The position numbers and the translations under genes were made by a program. Positions 42,654 to 51,970 of a stretch of DNA of 64,000 nt are shown here, piece by piece (within the stretch, counting starts at the first letter, position 1; the number at the start of each line of letters is the position of its first letter). Under the pieces are notes generated by a model, which was not told the origin of the DNA, did no database searches, and saw nothing but the letters and a program-made list of their open reading frames with translations. Source of the DNA: a marine actinobacterium PHSC20C1 (lineage in GTDB: Bacteria; Actinomycetota; Actinomycetes; Actinomycetales; Microbacteriaceae); NCBI GenBank assembly GCA_000153145.1, contig CH672415.1, positions 2,588,319 to 2,652,318 on the forward strand, written 5' to 3'.

Positions 42654-42956
42654 CTAGTTGCGCAGCGGTGACCCGACAACTTCGAACCGGTTGCCACCCA
42701 TCTCGCCGCTGAGCAGAGGCATCGCCTCCTTGATGGCGGACTGAACACTCGCGAGTTGAAGCGACGACTGATGGGCTTCGGCCGAAACCCAGAGTTCAGA
42801 AACGAACACAGTGTCGGGATGCTCGTCGCTGACGCCGACCTCATAGCTGAGACATCCGGCCCCATCGAGGTCGGTGCTGCGCCGGGTGAGAATGGCCACA
42901 ACCTCATCGCGGTGGCCGGGCTTCACTCCAAGGGTGCCTACGTTTGCGAAAGTCAT
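42654..42956 (-). CDS. ABM-domain monooxygenase-like protein
   Basis: A 100-residue ABM dimeric alpha-beta barrel protein: MTFANVGTLGVKPGHRDEVVAILTRRS, GCLSYEVGVSDEHPDTVFVSELWVSAEAHQSSL. The ATG at 42956 starts directly at the first strand; a second ATG seven codons upstream is less likely. Substrate unknown. It is distantly similar to the ABM protein at 1636. Confidence 0.78.
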   Translation of the reverse strand: MTFANVGTLGVKPGHRDEVVAILTRRSTDLDGAGCLSYEVGVSDEHPDTVFVSELWVSAEAHQSSLQLASVQSAIKEAMPLLSGEMGGNRFEVVGSPLRN

Positions 42957-43115
42957 GATTCCACTTAACGGCAGCAACGCTGGCTGGTCAAGCAGCCAAG
43001 GTACCCCGTTGTGTTGCGCGCATCGTTCTGGGAAAGTTGAGCAACCAAGGCGCTGAAGTTTCTCCCGGCCTCATCAGCGTTTCGACGCTCACCGCCGTGC
43101 ACCCGAAGGAAATTT

Positions 43116-44342
43116 GTGAAGCTGCTCAGTACCCCCGCAAGCCCCTGGCACGCTCCCGAGCAGTACTGGCAACAACTCAGCGAAGCCACTGCAGCCCTCG
43201 ACACTCCCTACGGGGTGCTTTCGCTCGATGCGCTCTCGCACAATGCCGCCGATCTCGTGAGGCGGGCATCCGGTCTTCCCATTCGGGTTGCGAGCAAGTC
43301 AATTCGGGTTCGCGAAGTAATGGATGCAGTACTCGCCCTCGATGACTACCGCGGTGTTCTCGCCTACACCCTTGCTGAGGCGCTCTGGCTTGCTGGCTCG
43401 ATTGATGATGTGGTGGTCGGCTATCCCTCAGTGGACCGCGCTGCGATTGCCGCGCTCGGAACTAGCCCGGGGCTCGCCGAACGGGTCACGATCATGATCG
43501 ATTCGGTTGAGCATCTCGACTTTGTCGATTCGGTGCTTTCGCCTCAGCATCGCGAAACGATCCGGGTGTGTATCGATGTGGATGCGTCGTGGCATTCGCC
43601 CCTGCTCGGGCATGTTGGTGCGCACCGTTCGCCGGTGCACTCGGCGGCGCAAGCGCGCACGTTGGCCAGCACGGTCGTTGATCGTGATGGCTTCACTCTT
43701 GTGGGTGTCATGGCCTATGAGGCGCAGATTGCGGGGGTCGGCAATCGTCCGCCGGGTAAGCCTCTTTACGGGCGAGTGCTCGACGTCGTGCACAGTGCGT
43801 CGGCGAAAGAACTGCAGGAGCGCCGCGGCGAAATTGTTGCCTCGGTGCGCGAGATCGTCGAGCTCGAATTCGTGAATGGTGGCGGCACAGGTTCGCTCGA
43901 ATCTACTGCCGCTGACGCATCCGTCACCGAAGTGGCGGCAGGCAGCGGGCTATTCGGCCCGCACCTCTTCGACCAGTACAGCCACTTCACTCCAGCCCCG
44001 GCTGCCGCCTTCGCGCTCTCGGTCGACCGCAAATTCTCACCTCAGATCGCCACCGTTCATGGTGGCGGCTGGATCGCATCCGGTGATCCAACTCCTGACC
44101 GGATGCCTCAGCCCACCTGGCCCGCAGGTCTCAAATACCTGCCACGTGAGGGCGCGGGCGAAGTGCAGTCTCCGCTCACGGGCCCGGCTGCTGAATCGTT
44201 GGAGATCGGCGACCGCGTGTGGTTCCGTCATACTAAAGCGGGCGAGCTTTCGGAGCATCTCAACGAGTTTGCAGTGGTCGCTGATGGCCGCATTATCGAA
44301 ACCGTGCCGACGTATCGTGGCGAAGGCAAGGCGTTCCTGTGA
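43116..44342 (+). CDS. Fold-type III PLP enzyme (amino acid deaminase/aldolase)
   Basis: A 408-residue protein of the alanine-racemase-barrel type that includes D-threonine aldolase and D-serine dehydratase. The PLP lysine is in PIRVASKSIRVREV near residue 62; the second domain contains the metal-site-like segments near ATVHGGGW and VWFRHTKAGELSEHLNEF. GTG start with GAAGGAAAT before it. Its stop overlaps the start of the lactone oxidase gene (GTGA), so the two are coupled. Exact substrate unknown. Confidence 0.82.
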   Translation: MKLLSTPASPWHAPEQYWQQLSEATAALDTPYGVLSLDALSHNAADLVRRASGLPIRVASKSIRVREVMDAVLALDDYRGVLAYTLAEALWLAGSIDDVVVGYPSVDRAAIAALGTSPGLAERVTIMIDSVEHLDFVDSVLSPQHRETIRVCIDVDASWHSPLLGHVGAHRSPVHSAAQARTLASTVVDRDGFTLVGVMAYEAQIAGVGNRPPGKPLYGRVLDVVHSASAKELQERRGEIVASVREIVELEFVNGGGTGSLESTAADASVTEVAAGSGLFGPHLFDQYSHFTPAPAAAFALSVDRKFSPQIATVHGGGWIASGDPTPDRMPQPTWPAGLKYLPREGAGEVQSPLTGPAAESLEIGDRVWFRHTKAGELSEHLNEFAVVADGRIIETVPTYRGEGKAFL

Positions 44343-45673
44343 CCGCGCAAACCTCGGTACCGACAAGCATTCGGCCGGGTGCCCAGTGGCGCAACTGGGG
44401 TCGTTCAGAGAGAACGCGTCCCGAGTTTGTGGCACAACCGACCAGCGTTGATGAGGTCGTAGAGACCATTAACTTCGCTCGCGATCATGGGCTCACCGTC
44501 AAGGCGTGGGGTGCTGGGCACAGCTTCACCTCAATCGCCGTGACCGATGGGGTACATCTCGACGTTGGCGCGCTCGACGGCGTGCTCGCAGTTGATGACA
44601 CCCACGTCACTCTCGGTGCTGGCACGAATCTGCACCAACTGCCCGCGTTGCTCGAACCACTCGGCCTCGCCCTCGCCAACATGGGTGACATCGATCGCCA
44701 GACCATTTCCGGCGCAATCTCTACCGGAACTCACGGCACGGGTGCACGGTTCGGCGGCATCGCCACCCAAGTGCGCGGTGTCACCCTCGTCACGGCAGCG
44801 GGCGCGGTGTTGCGCATCAACGCGACCGAAAATCCTGAACTGCTCCCCGCCGCAGCCCTCGGTCTCGGCGCGCTCGGAATCCTCGTCGACGTCACGATCG
44901 AATGCGTGCCCACCTTTCTGCTGCACGCGGTGGAGCGACCAGAACCCGCTGACACCGTCCTGAATGAGTGGTTGCAGCGCAGTGCCGAGACCGATCACTT
45001 TGAGTTCTACGTTTGGCCGCACACCACGACGGCCCTCACCAAGAGCAACACGCGCCTTCCGGGCGATGAGCCGCGGCATCCGCTCACCAAGTTCTCGAGT
45101 TGGTTCGATGATGAGTTCATGGCGAACGGGGTGTATCGCGCCATCGTCGCTGCGGGCAAACACGTGCCCGCGGTCATCCCGCCCATCAATCGTCTTGCGG
45201 TGAAGCTCTCGGGCAACCGCGAGTTCACCGATGTCTCGAGCAGGGTCTTCGTCACTAACCGCACTGTGCGATTTCGCGAACTGGAATACGCTCTCCCCAT
45301 CGACGCGGTTCCGGATGCCGTGCGCGCGATCCAGAAACTGATCACTGACCGCAAATGGAAAGTTTCATTCCCGATCGAGGTGCGTTCGGCGGCTGCTGAC
45401 TCTTTGCTGCTGTCAACCGCGTCAGGGCGAGCTACCGGATATGTCGCGGTGCACCGGTATTGGCGCGAAGACCCTACCGAGTATTTTCGTGAGGTTGAAG
45501 CGATCATGATGGCGCATGACGGTCGACCTCACTGGGGAAAACTGCATAATCGGCATGCCGAGTCGCTCTCAGGCATGTATCCGGGTTTCAATGAGTTCTT
45601 GGCAGTACGAGAGCTCCTTGATCCCGGGCGGGTATTCACGAACGATTATCTCCGCCAGGTTTTAGGGAAGTAG
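44339..45673 (+). CDS. D-arabinono-1,4-lactone oxidase-family FAD enzyme
   Basis: A 444-residue aldonolactone oxidase-like protein. N-terminal FAD-binding PCMH domain with VKAWGAGHSFTSIAVTDGVHLDV, whose His in GAGHS is the covalent-flavin position in this family, and GTHGTGARFGG. The C-terminal ALO domain ends with HWGKLHNRHAESLSGMYPGFNEFLAVRELLDPGRVFTNDYL, including the HWGK active-site motif. It probably oxidises a sugar or sugar lactone. Translationally coupled to the PLP enzyme upstream. Confidence 0.9.
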   Translation: MTAQTSVPTSIRPGAQWRNWGRSERTRPEFVAQPTSVDEVVETINFARDHGLTVKAWGAGHSFTSIAVTDGVHLDVGALDGVLAVDDTHVTLGAGTNLHQLPALLEPLGLALANMGDIDRQTISGAISTGTHGTGARFGGIATQVRGVTLVTAAGAVLRINATENPELLPAAALGLGALGILVDVTIECVPTFLLHAVERPEPADTVLNEWLQRSAETDHFEFYVWPHTTTALTKSNTRLPGDEPRHPLTKFSSWFDDEFMANGVYRAIVAAGKHVPAVIPPINRLAVKLSGNREFTDVSSRVFVTNRTVRFRELEYALPIDAVPDAVRAIQKLITDRKWKVSFPIEVRSAAADSLLLSTASGRATGYVAVHRYWREDPTEYFREVEAIMMAHDGRPHWGKLHNRHAESLSGMYPGFNEFLAVRELLDPGRVFTNDYLRQVLGK

Positions 45674-45707
45674 TCGCCAATCTTGGCGGCATCGGAAGGG
45701 CAAGATT

Positions 45708-46862
45708 ATTAAAGCCATTGTGTGTGGAGCAGGAATTTCGGGACTCACGGTCGCCGGTCAATTGGCGAGCAATGGCTGGGAGGTCACCCTTCTTGAGGCT
45801 GCACCTGAACGGCGCACCCAGGGTTACATGATCGACTTCTTCGGCCCGGGCTTTGACGCTGCAGAGAAAATTGGTCTCCTCGACAGGCTTCGCAAGTTGC
45901 ACTATCCGATTAGTGAGGCACGATTCATTCGACCCAATGGTCGTTCCCGGTCCGTGGGGTACGGCATTGTGGCGGCGAATGAGGGCGGCAAGCTCTTGAG
46001 TCTCATGCGTCAAGATCTTGAACTTGCCCTGTTCGAGTTGCTTCCTGACAACGTCGATCTTCGTTTTTCTAGTGCAGTGGTCGCGGTTGAGGATCGCACA
46101 GACTACGTCACCGCGGTTTTGGCAGATGGCTCACGTATTTCTGGAGATGTCGTGGTGGCTGCTGACGGCATCCATTCGGCGGTGCGACACAGTGTGTTTG
46201 GGGATCAGCAGTCGTTCGAAAGACAGCTGGGTATGCACACCTGCGCATATACCTTTGATTCGCCGCGACTGCATGCCATGTTGGGTGACGCACTCGTGTC
46301 GACCGACGTACGAGATCGCATGGTTGGACTGTATGCGTTGCGCGATGGGAGCGTCGCACTGTTTGCAGCCCACCGTGTTGACGATCCCGCACTGCCAGCC
46401 GACTCGCGTGAGGCGATTCGCGAGGCCTATGCGGGTCTCGGTGCCGATATCGACGAGGCGCTAGCGAAGTGCCCCGATCCTGAGAAGCTGTACTACGACC
46501 AGGTCGCACAGATTGAGTTGCCGGTCTGGAGCCGCGGTCGGGTTGTCTTTGCTGGCGATGCGTGCCAAGCGGTTTCGTTGCTCGCAGGCCAGGGGGCCTC
46601 GCTTGCCATCGCAGGGGGAGTGCTCTTGGCAGAGAAACTGGTGAGCGACAGTGAGCCGAGTGCCGCCTTTGCGGAATACGAGGAAGAGTGGATGCCGGTA
46701 GTCGCCGAGAAGCAGCTAGCCGGGCGTCGTGCCGCAAACGGTTTTCTGCCGCACACGGCGTTCCAGTTGTGGATGCGTCGCGCGGCGCTTGCTGTGATCC
46801 ACACTCCTGTGTTGGGAAAATTTGTCACGTCGTCGATTACCGGAACGAAAGCGTTGAAGTAA
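45708..46862 (+). CDS. FAD-dependent monooxygenase, apparent ATT start
   Basis: A PHBH-fold flavin hydroxylase of about 384 residues: IVCGAGISGLTVAGQLA (FAD motif 1), VVVAADGIHSAVR (DG motif) and RVVFAGDACQAVSLLAGQGASLAIAGG (GD motif). The first canonical start, GTG 45720, would remove the first beta strand. ATT 45708 gives M-K-A-I-V before the glycine motif and lies eight bases after GGAAGG; no ATG, GTG or TTG exists upstream before the in-frame stop at 45663. Substrate unknown; related enzymes hydroxylate aromatics or modify antibiotics. Confidence 0.8.
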   Translation: MKAIVCGAGISGLTVAGQLASNGWEVTLLEAAPERRTQGYMIDFFGPGFDAAEKIGLLDRLRKLHYPISEARFIRPNGRSRSVGYGIVAANEGGKLLSLMRQDLELALFELLPDNVDLRFSSAVVAVEDRTDYVTAVLADGSRISGDVVVAADGIHSAVRHSVFGDQQSFERQLGMHTCAYTFDSPRLHAMLGDALVSTDVRDRMVGLYALRDGSVALFAAHRVDDPALPADSREAIREAYAGLGADIDEALAKCPDPEKLYYDQVAQIELPVWSRGRVVFAGDACQAVSLLAGQGASLAIAGGVLLAEKLVSDSEPSAAFAEYEEEWMPVVAEKQLAGRRAANGFLPHTAFQLWMRRAALAVIHTPVLGKFVTSSITGTKALK

Positions 46863-46943
46863 ACGGCGTCATCCTCGACATTCCACCCGTGGTTGGGGGC
46901 CAGCGAACGTATGGTTTCTCGGTGGAGGCACAGCAGTACGTTC

Positions 46944-46949
46944 TATAGT
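46944..46949 (+). promoter_or_regulatory. -10 box for leaderless lemA transcript
   Basis: TATAGT ends six bases before the lemA ATG at 46956, without a ribosome-binding site. Confidence 0.4.
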
Positions 46950-46955
46950 TGACGT

Positions 46956-47522
46956 ATGGAATTCCTGATCGTACTTGGCGTCATCGTTCTGCTCGTCGTC
47001 ATCGTTGGTATCTACCTGTGGACGACCTACAACTCGCTCGTGACTCTCAACGTTCGCGTTGATGAGGCGTGGAGCGACATTACGGTGCAACTCAAGCGCC
47101 GTGCCGACCTTTTGCCGAACCTCATCGAGGCGGTCAAGGGCTATGCGGCTCACGAGAAGGGCGTCTTCGAAGCGGTCACTAAGGCTCGCGCCGAGACGTT
47201 GAACGCTCAGGGCCCTGTGGATGCTGCTGCCGCTGAGAACCACATGCAGACGGCTTTGAAGAGCATCTTCGCTGTCGCGGAGGCGTACCCCCAGCTGCAG
47301 GCCAGCCAGAACTTTCTTCAGCTTCAGGGCGAACTGGTTGACACTGAAGACAAGATTCAGGCCAGCCGCCGTTTCTACAACGGTGGTGTGCGCGAGCTCA
47401 ACACCAAGATCAAGGTCTTCCCCAACACACTGTTCGTGCGCAGCCTTGGCTTCACCGAGCGTGATTTCTTCGAGGTTGCGGATGCGGCATCCATCGCAGA
47501 GCCCCCTCGCGTGCAGTTCTAG
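46956..47522 (+). CDS. lemA: LemA-family membrane protein
   Basis: A 188-residue protein with one N-terminal membrane helix (FLIVLGVIVLLVVIVGIYLW) and a helical LemA domain: NSLVTLNVRVDEAWSDITVQLKRRADLLPNLIEAVKGYAAHEKGVFEAVTKAR, then AYPQLQASQNFLQLQGELVDTEDKIQASRRFYNGGVRELN. LemA commonly pairs with HtpX, which follows after 37 bases. Its function is unclear; it may help membrane-protein quality control. Confidence 0.93.
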   Translation: MEFLIVLGVIVLLVVIVGIYLWTTYNSLVTLNVRVDEAWSDITVQLKRRADLLPNLIEAVKGYAAHEKGVFEAVTKARAETLNAQGPVDAAAAENHMQTALKSIFAVAEAYPQLQASQNFLQLQGELVDTEDKIQASRRFYNGGVRELNTKIKVFPNTLFVRSLGFTERDFFEVADAASIAEPPRVQF

Positions 47523-47559
47523 TTCCCTGTCTTACTGAGAGCATGACCAGGAAGTTTAG

Positions 47560-48444
47560 ATGTATCGCGCCATAGCGAAAAACAAGCGCAACACTGTCTT
47601 GATCATCATTCTGTTTGTCATCCTCATTGGGTTCCTTGGCTTTGCGCTGAGCTTCCTGATGGGTGGCGATCCGCTGACGGTCACTATCGGCACAATCATT
47701 GGTGCGGGTGCGTTCACGGTGATTCAGTACTTTGCGGCGTCAAAGCAGGCGTTGGCGATGAGTGGCGCGATCGAGATTCAAAAATCGGACAATCCACGGT
47801 TGTACCGCATCGTCGAAAACCTGTCGATTACGACGGGTACGCCGATGCCAAAGGTGTACATCGTCAATGACCCGGCGCCTAACGCGTTTGCTACCGGGCG
47901 CGACCCGGAGCATGCTGCTGTTGCGGCGACGACCGGCATTCTGGAATTGCTTGACGATTCAGAGCTTGAGGGCGTGATGGCTCACGAGATGGGTCACGTG
48001 CAGAACTACGACATCCGTGTTTCGATGATCGTTTTCGGCCTCGTTGTGGCTGTCGGTTTCATCTCAGACATTGCGTTGCGCTTCACTCTGTTTGGCGGTC
48101 GCGGAAATAACAACAACTCGAACCCGATCATGATCGTGGTTGGTTTGGCCGCCCTCGTGATTTCGCCCCTCGTTGCTGCGGCAGTGCAGGCGTCTATTTC
48201 GCGCCAGCGCGAATACCTTGCCGACGCGACCGGCGCACTCACGACACGGCACCCGGATGCTCTAGCTAGCGCCCTGCAGAAGTTGTCGGATTACAGCCGT
48301 CCGATGAAGAAGCAGAACTCGACGATGGCCCACATGTGGATTTCTGACCCGACAAAGCCGGGCATCATGGACCGTCTGTTCAGCACACATCCGCCTCTTG
48401 CGGAACGAGTCGCACGTCTCAGCAAGATCGGCGGCGGCTTCTAA
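47560..48444 (+). CDS. htpX: Membrane zinc protease HtpX (M48)
   Basis: A 294-residue integral membrane metalloprotease that cleaves misfolded membrane proteins. Two N-terminal membrane helices, the zinc motif HEMGHVQ within EGVMAHEMGHVQNYD, two further helices, and the third-ligand region RQREYLADATGA are present, then FSTHPPLAERVARL near the end. Co-directional with lemA. Its TAA is directly followed by the converging stop of the glycosylase gene. Confidence 0.95.
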   Translation: MYRAIAKNKRNTVLIIILFVILIGFLGFALSFLMGGDPLTVTIGTIIGAGAFTVIQYFAASKQALAMSGAIEIQKSDNPRLYRIVENLSITTGTPMPKVYIVNDPAPNAFATGRDPEHAAVAATTGILELLDDSELEGVMAHEMGHVQNYDIRVSMIVFGLVVAVGFISDIALRFTLFGGRGNNNNSNPIMIVVGLAALVISPLVAAAVQASISRQREYLADATGALTTRHPDALASALQKLSDYSRPMKKQNSTMAHMWISDPTKPGIMDRLFSTHPPLAERVARLSKIGGGF

Positions 48445-49677
48445 CTAGCGCTGCAATTCTGCCTCGATTGCGGGGGAGAGGGTGCCGCGCCCGGTTACCG
48501 CGATCTCGCCCATGCCTTGCCAGAGTGCGATCTCGCGCAGGGTGGGCACGATGCGTTCTGCTAGAGCCCCGGTGCCTCCGGGCAGTGCGTCGAGACCATC
48601 TTCGTGCCAGGCGGATTGCACGCGCAGCACGCCCGACTGCCGGTCGGTCTTGAGGTCGATGCGGCCAACGAGGGCGTCATCCACGAGCACGGGCAGTGAG
48701 TAGTAGCCGAATGTGCGTTGAGGCTCGGGGAGATAAATCTCAATGCGGTAGTGGAAGCCAAACATGCGCTCGGCGCGCTTGCGATCCCACACGACGGGGT
48801 CGAAGGGCGAAAGCAGGGCGACGTGGTCGATGCGTCGGGGGATGCGTGCATCTCGATGCAACCAGGCAGGCTGATTCCAGCCGCGCACGGTCACGGGAAC
48901 GAGCTCGCCGGAATCTGTGAGTTCCTCAATTGCCGGTCGCACGTCCACACTCTTCAGCCGGAAGTAGTCAGCGAGGTCGGATGCCGTGCCGACTCCCAGC
49001 GCCCGTGCTGACTCAGCGACCAGGGCTCGATGCGCGTCGGCGCGGTTGACTTCGCGTTCACGTAGTTCGGCGGGAACGATCTGCTCGGTCAGCGCGTAGG
49101 TGCGTTCGAAGCGGGTGCGGCCAGCGCTGACGACTTCGCCCCAACGGAACAGCATCTCAAGACCCTGCTTGACGTCTGACCAGCCCCACCAGGGACCGGT
49201 GCGACGGTTGGCGTCGTGCTCGATGTCTCGGGCGGTGACGGGGCCGGTGGCGGCGAGTTCTTCGCGCAACCACTGCAGCATGGGCTGGTTGTTGCGCACC
49301 CATTCGTAGCGTTCGGAATCGCGTTCGCGCAGGGCATCCATTTTCCAGCGCCACAGTGGCCACGACTCGAGCGGAATGAGCGCGGCTTCGTGCGCCCAGT
49401 ATTCGACGTAGCGACCAGGGCTGCGCGGTGTCGGCTTGCGGAACGTCAGCGCATCGAGAGCGGCCTTGTCATAGTGGCCGAGACGAGCAAATACCGGCTG
49501 GTAGTGACTGCGCTCAAAGACGTTGACTGAGTCGAGCTGCAACAGCCGGATGCGGTCAAACAGCAGGTTGAGCTGTCGCGTTCCCGCGGGGCTGTCCGCA
49601 CTCGCGGTGCCGCGTCCAAAGCCCTGGGCAGCGAGCAGCACTCGGCGCGCTTGCGCTGCAGAGAGGGAATCGAGCAC
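48445..49677 (-). CDS. AlkZ/YcaQ-like DNA glycosylase (HTH_42)
   Basis: A 410-residue protein of the winged-helix family that unhooks interstrand crosslinks and removes bulky alkyl adducts. The catalytic QxD motif is seen in LLQLDSVNVFERSHYQPVFARLG near residue 48; RYVEYWAHEAALIPLESWPLWRWKM and GWNQPAWLHRDARIPRRIDHVALLSPFDPVVWDRKR follow. GTG 49677 is chosen because TAGAGT (49685-49690) lies seven bases before it, giving a leaderless mRNA; an ATG at 49707 lies upstream of that box. Confidence 0.85.
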   Translation of the reverse strand: MLDSLSAAQARRVLLAAQGFGRGTASADSPAGTRQLNLLFDRIRLLQLDSVNVFERSHYQPVFARLGHYDKAALDALTFRKPTPRSPGRYVEYWAHEAALIPLESWPLWRWKMDALRERDSERYEWVRNNQPMLQWLREELAATGPVTARDIEHDANRRTGPWWGWSDVKQGLEMLFRWGEVVSAGRTRFERTYALTEQIVPAELREREVNRADAHRALVAESARALGVGTASDLADYFRLKSVDVRPAIEELTDSGELVPVTVRGWNQPAWLHRDARIPRRIDHVALLSPFDPVVWDRKRAERMFGFHYRIEIYLPEPQRTFGYYSLPVLVDDALVGRIDLKTDRQSGVLRVQSAWHEDGLDALPGGTGALAERIVPTLREIALWQGMGEIAVTGRGTLSPAIEAELQR

Positions 49678-49684
49678 GGAACAG

Positions 49685-49690
49685 ACTCTA
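49685..49690 (-). promoter_or_regulatory. -10 box for leaderless glycosylase transcript
   Basis: TAGAGT on the minus strand ends seven bases before GTG 49677. Confidence 0.4.
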
Positions 49691-49834
49691 CCGAGCGGCG
49701 GCGACATCCACCGGGCTCACGTCGTTGTTCAACAAGCAATTGTGTTTGTGTCGTTCATGGATCGTTTACCGCGATGACAGCCAGCGACGCTTCCTGCTGC
49801 GTACCGTCAACTCCGGATCGTTTCGGTACCCTCT

Positions 49835-49853
49835 GCCCGCTCACAGCGCGGGC
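49835..49853 (+). promoter_or_regulatory. Hairpin before the ABC importer operon
   Basis: GCCCGC (49835-49840) and GCGGGC (49848-49853) pair around a 7-base loop, 15 bases before the GGAGGA ribosome-binding site. It may be an attenuator or an operator; the upstream 100 bases show only weak promoter-like boxes. Confidence 0.3.
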
Positions 49854-49879
49854 GGCCGTGACGGTCGTTGGAGGAAGTC

Positions 49880-50992
49880 TTGTTCACTAAGCGCACCCTC
49901 GCCGCTGTTGCACTCGTTGCAGCATCGGCGATCTCACTCAGTGGTTGCAGCACCACCGAGGCAGCAGCGGGCGATGTTGACGCATCTACCGCAACCACCG
50001 TTGAAGACTTCGGCGGAATGGACGCTCTTATCGCAGCCGCGCAGGCTGAGGGCGAACTCAACGTCATCGCGTTGCCCGACAACTGGGCAAACTACGGCGA
50101 AATCAAGGCTCTTTTTGAAGAGAAGTACGACATCATCGTCAACTCCGCTGACCCCGACGTGTCTAGCGCCGAAGAAATCGCCGCGGCGGACAACCTCAAG
50201 GGCCAAGACACCGCGCCTGACGTCTTCGACCTCGGTACCGCTGTCACGCTCGACAGCCTCGACTACTTCGCTCCCTACATGGTTGCCAACTGGGATGAAA
50301 TCCCTGCGGACAACAAGGAAGCTACTGGCCTCTGGGTCAACGACTACACCGGCAGCATGTCGATCGGTTATGACTCCAACTCGGTTCCCGAGCCCACGAG
50401 CCTCGACGACCTGCTCAAGCCGGAGTACCGCGGCGCTGTTGCGCTGAACGGTGACCCCACGCAGGCAGGAGCCGCATTCGCTGCTCTCGGTCTCGCCACG
50501 GTTCACGAGGGCGGAACGCTTGACGATTTCACCCCCGGTATCGAGTTCTTCGAGAAGCTCAACGACGCGGGTAACTTCATCCCGGTCAACGTCACGGGAG
50601 CAACCATCGCTGCCGGCGAGACCAAGGTTGCCTTCGACTGGAGCTACAACAACCTCGCTGCAGCAGCAACAGTTGATGGCTGGAAGGTCACCACTCTTCC
50701 TGGCGCCGTCTACACGAGCTTCTACAACCAGGCCGTCAGCAAGGATGCCCCGCACCCGGCCGCTGCTCGCCTCTGGCAAGAGTTCCTTTACAGCCCTGAA
50801 GCGCAAAACCTCTTCATCGTCGGTGGCGCGTACCCCGTCACGATTCAGGCTCTACAGGATGCCGGAACCGTTGACACCGCAGCCCTCGACGCCCTCGGCG
50901 CTCTGGAAGGTGAACTCGTCACACCCACTCCCGAGCAGGCTGAGAAGAATGCAGGAATCTTGGCTGAGAAGTGGACTGCGGCAATCAGCTAA
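49880..50992 (+). CDS. ABC transporter substrate-binding lipoprotein
   Basis: A 370-residue extracellular solute-binding protein of the polyamine/iron/phosphonate-like group. Signal RTLAAVALVAASAISLSGC with lipobox LSGC; mature part with AEGELNVIALPDNWANYGEIKALFEEKYDI and a conserved LPGAVYTSFYNQAVSKDAPHPAAARLWQEFLYSPEAQ. TTG 49880 is chosen because GGAGGA precedes it. With two permeases and an ATPase it forms a complete importer; the substrate is not determined. Confidence 0.9.
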   Translation: MFTKRTLAAVALVAASAISLSGCSTTEAAAGDVDASTATTVEDFGGMDALIAAAQAEGELNVIALPDNWANYGEIKALFEEKYDIIVNSADPDVSSAEEIAAADNLKGQDTAPDVFDLGTAVTLDSLDYFAPYMVANWDEIPADNKEATGLWVNDYTGSMSIGYDSNSVPEPTSLDDLLKPEYRGAVALNGDPTQAGAAFAALGLATVHEGGTLDDFTPGIEFFEKLNDAGNFIPVNVTGATIAAGETKVAFDWSYNNLAAAATVDGWKVTTLPGAVYTSFYNQAVSKDAPHPAAARLWQEFLYSPEAQNLFIVGGAYPVTIQALQDAGTVDTAALDALGALEGELVTPTPEQAEKNAGILAEKWTAAIS

Positions 50993-51028
50993 GGCTGATT
51001 CCCTCACGTACCGTCAGCTGAATACATC

Positions 51029-51970
51029 GTGTCGCTAGCCACCGCGCCAGCGCCCGAACAGGATGGTGTCGAGCTCACCGCTCGGCACCATCCTCGGGTG
51101 GCCCTGGTCAAGCCGTCGAACCGGCGTCGTCGCCTCGCTTATGCGGGGCTTACGCCGTTTGCGGCCTACGTTCTCATCTTCCTCGCCCTGCCTACAGTGC
51201 TTGCCGTGGTGACGGGCTTCTTCTCCGACGACGGTTCGCTGACGTTCGAGAACATTACGGGGTTGTTTACCCCGACCATCCTCGCCACCTTCGGTAGTTC
51301 GTTTTGGCTCTCGGGCGTCACCGCAGTGATCGGTGCTGTCGTCGGTGTCCTCATTTGCTACGCCATGCTCGGCACCAAGGTTGGCGGGCTGCTGCGCACC
51401 ATCATCGAATCGGCAGCAAGCGTACTCGCCCAGTTCGGCGGTGTGATGCTCGCCTTCGCGTTCATCGCGACGATCGGGGTGCAGGGGCTCGTCACGGTCA
51501 TCCTGCGCGACACCTTCGGCGTCGACATTTTTGCAGATGGCGTGTGGCTCTATCAGGTGCCCGGCCTCATCCTTCCCTACGTCTACTTTCAGGTTCCCCT
51601 CATGGTGATCACCTTCTTGCCCGCCCTCACCGCGCTGCGCCCGCAATGGGCGGAAGCCAGTGCAACGCTCGGCGGCACTCGCTTCGCGTACTGGCGCTAC
51701 ATCGCCGCCCCCGTGCTCGCCCCGGCATTCCTCGGCTCGCTGCTGCTGCTCTTCGCCAACGCCTTCTCGTCGTTCGCCACGGCCGCCGCGCTCATCAGCC
51801 AGGGCTCGCAAATCGTGCCCCTCCAAATTCGTGCCGCCCTTGTCAGCGAAACCGTGCTTGGCCGCGAAAATATGGCGGGTGCGCTCGCGCTCGGGATGAT
51901 CGTGGTCATGGTCGTCGTCATGTGGGCGTACTCGGTGCTGCAGGCTCGCACCTCGCGGTGGCAAAAGTGA
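51029..51970 (+). CDS. ABC transporter permease (PotB type)
   Basis: A 313-residue permease with six membrane segments and the EAA loop LRPQWAEASATLGGTRFAYWRYIAAPVL near residue 205. The first 30 residues are soluble. GTG start 36 bases after the binding-protein gene; its stop overlaps the start of the second permease (GTGA). Confidence 0.92.
   Translation: MSLATAPAPEQDGVELTARHHPRVALVKPSNRRRRLAYAGLTPFAAYVLIFLALPTVLAVVTGFFSDDGSLTFENITGLFTPTILATFGSSFWLSGVTAVIGAVVGVLICYAMLGTKVGGLLRTIIESAASVLAQFGGVMLAFAFIATIGVQGLVTVILRDTFGVDIFADGVWLYQVPGLILPYVYFQVPLMVITFLPALTALRPQWAEASATLGGTRFAYWRYIAAPVLAPAFLGSLLLLFANAFSSFATAAALISQGSQIVPLQIRAALVSETVLGRENMAGALALGMIVVMVVVMWAYSVLQARTSRWQK

Noticed and set aside
51304-51966. 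N-terminal extension of the second permease
   Set aside because: It is an alternative frame of the first permease; the true start is GTG 51967 at the GTGA overlap.
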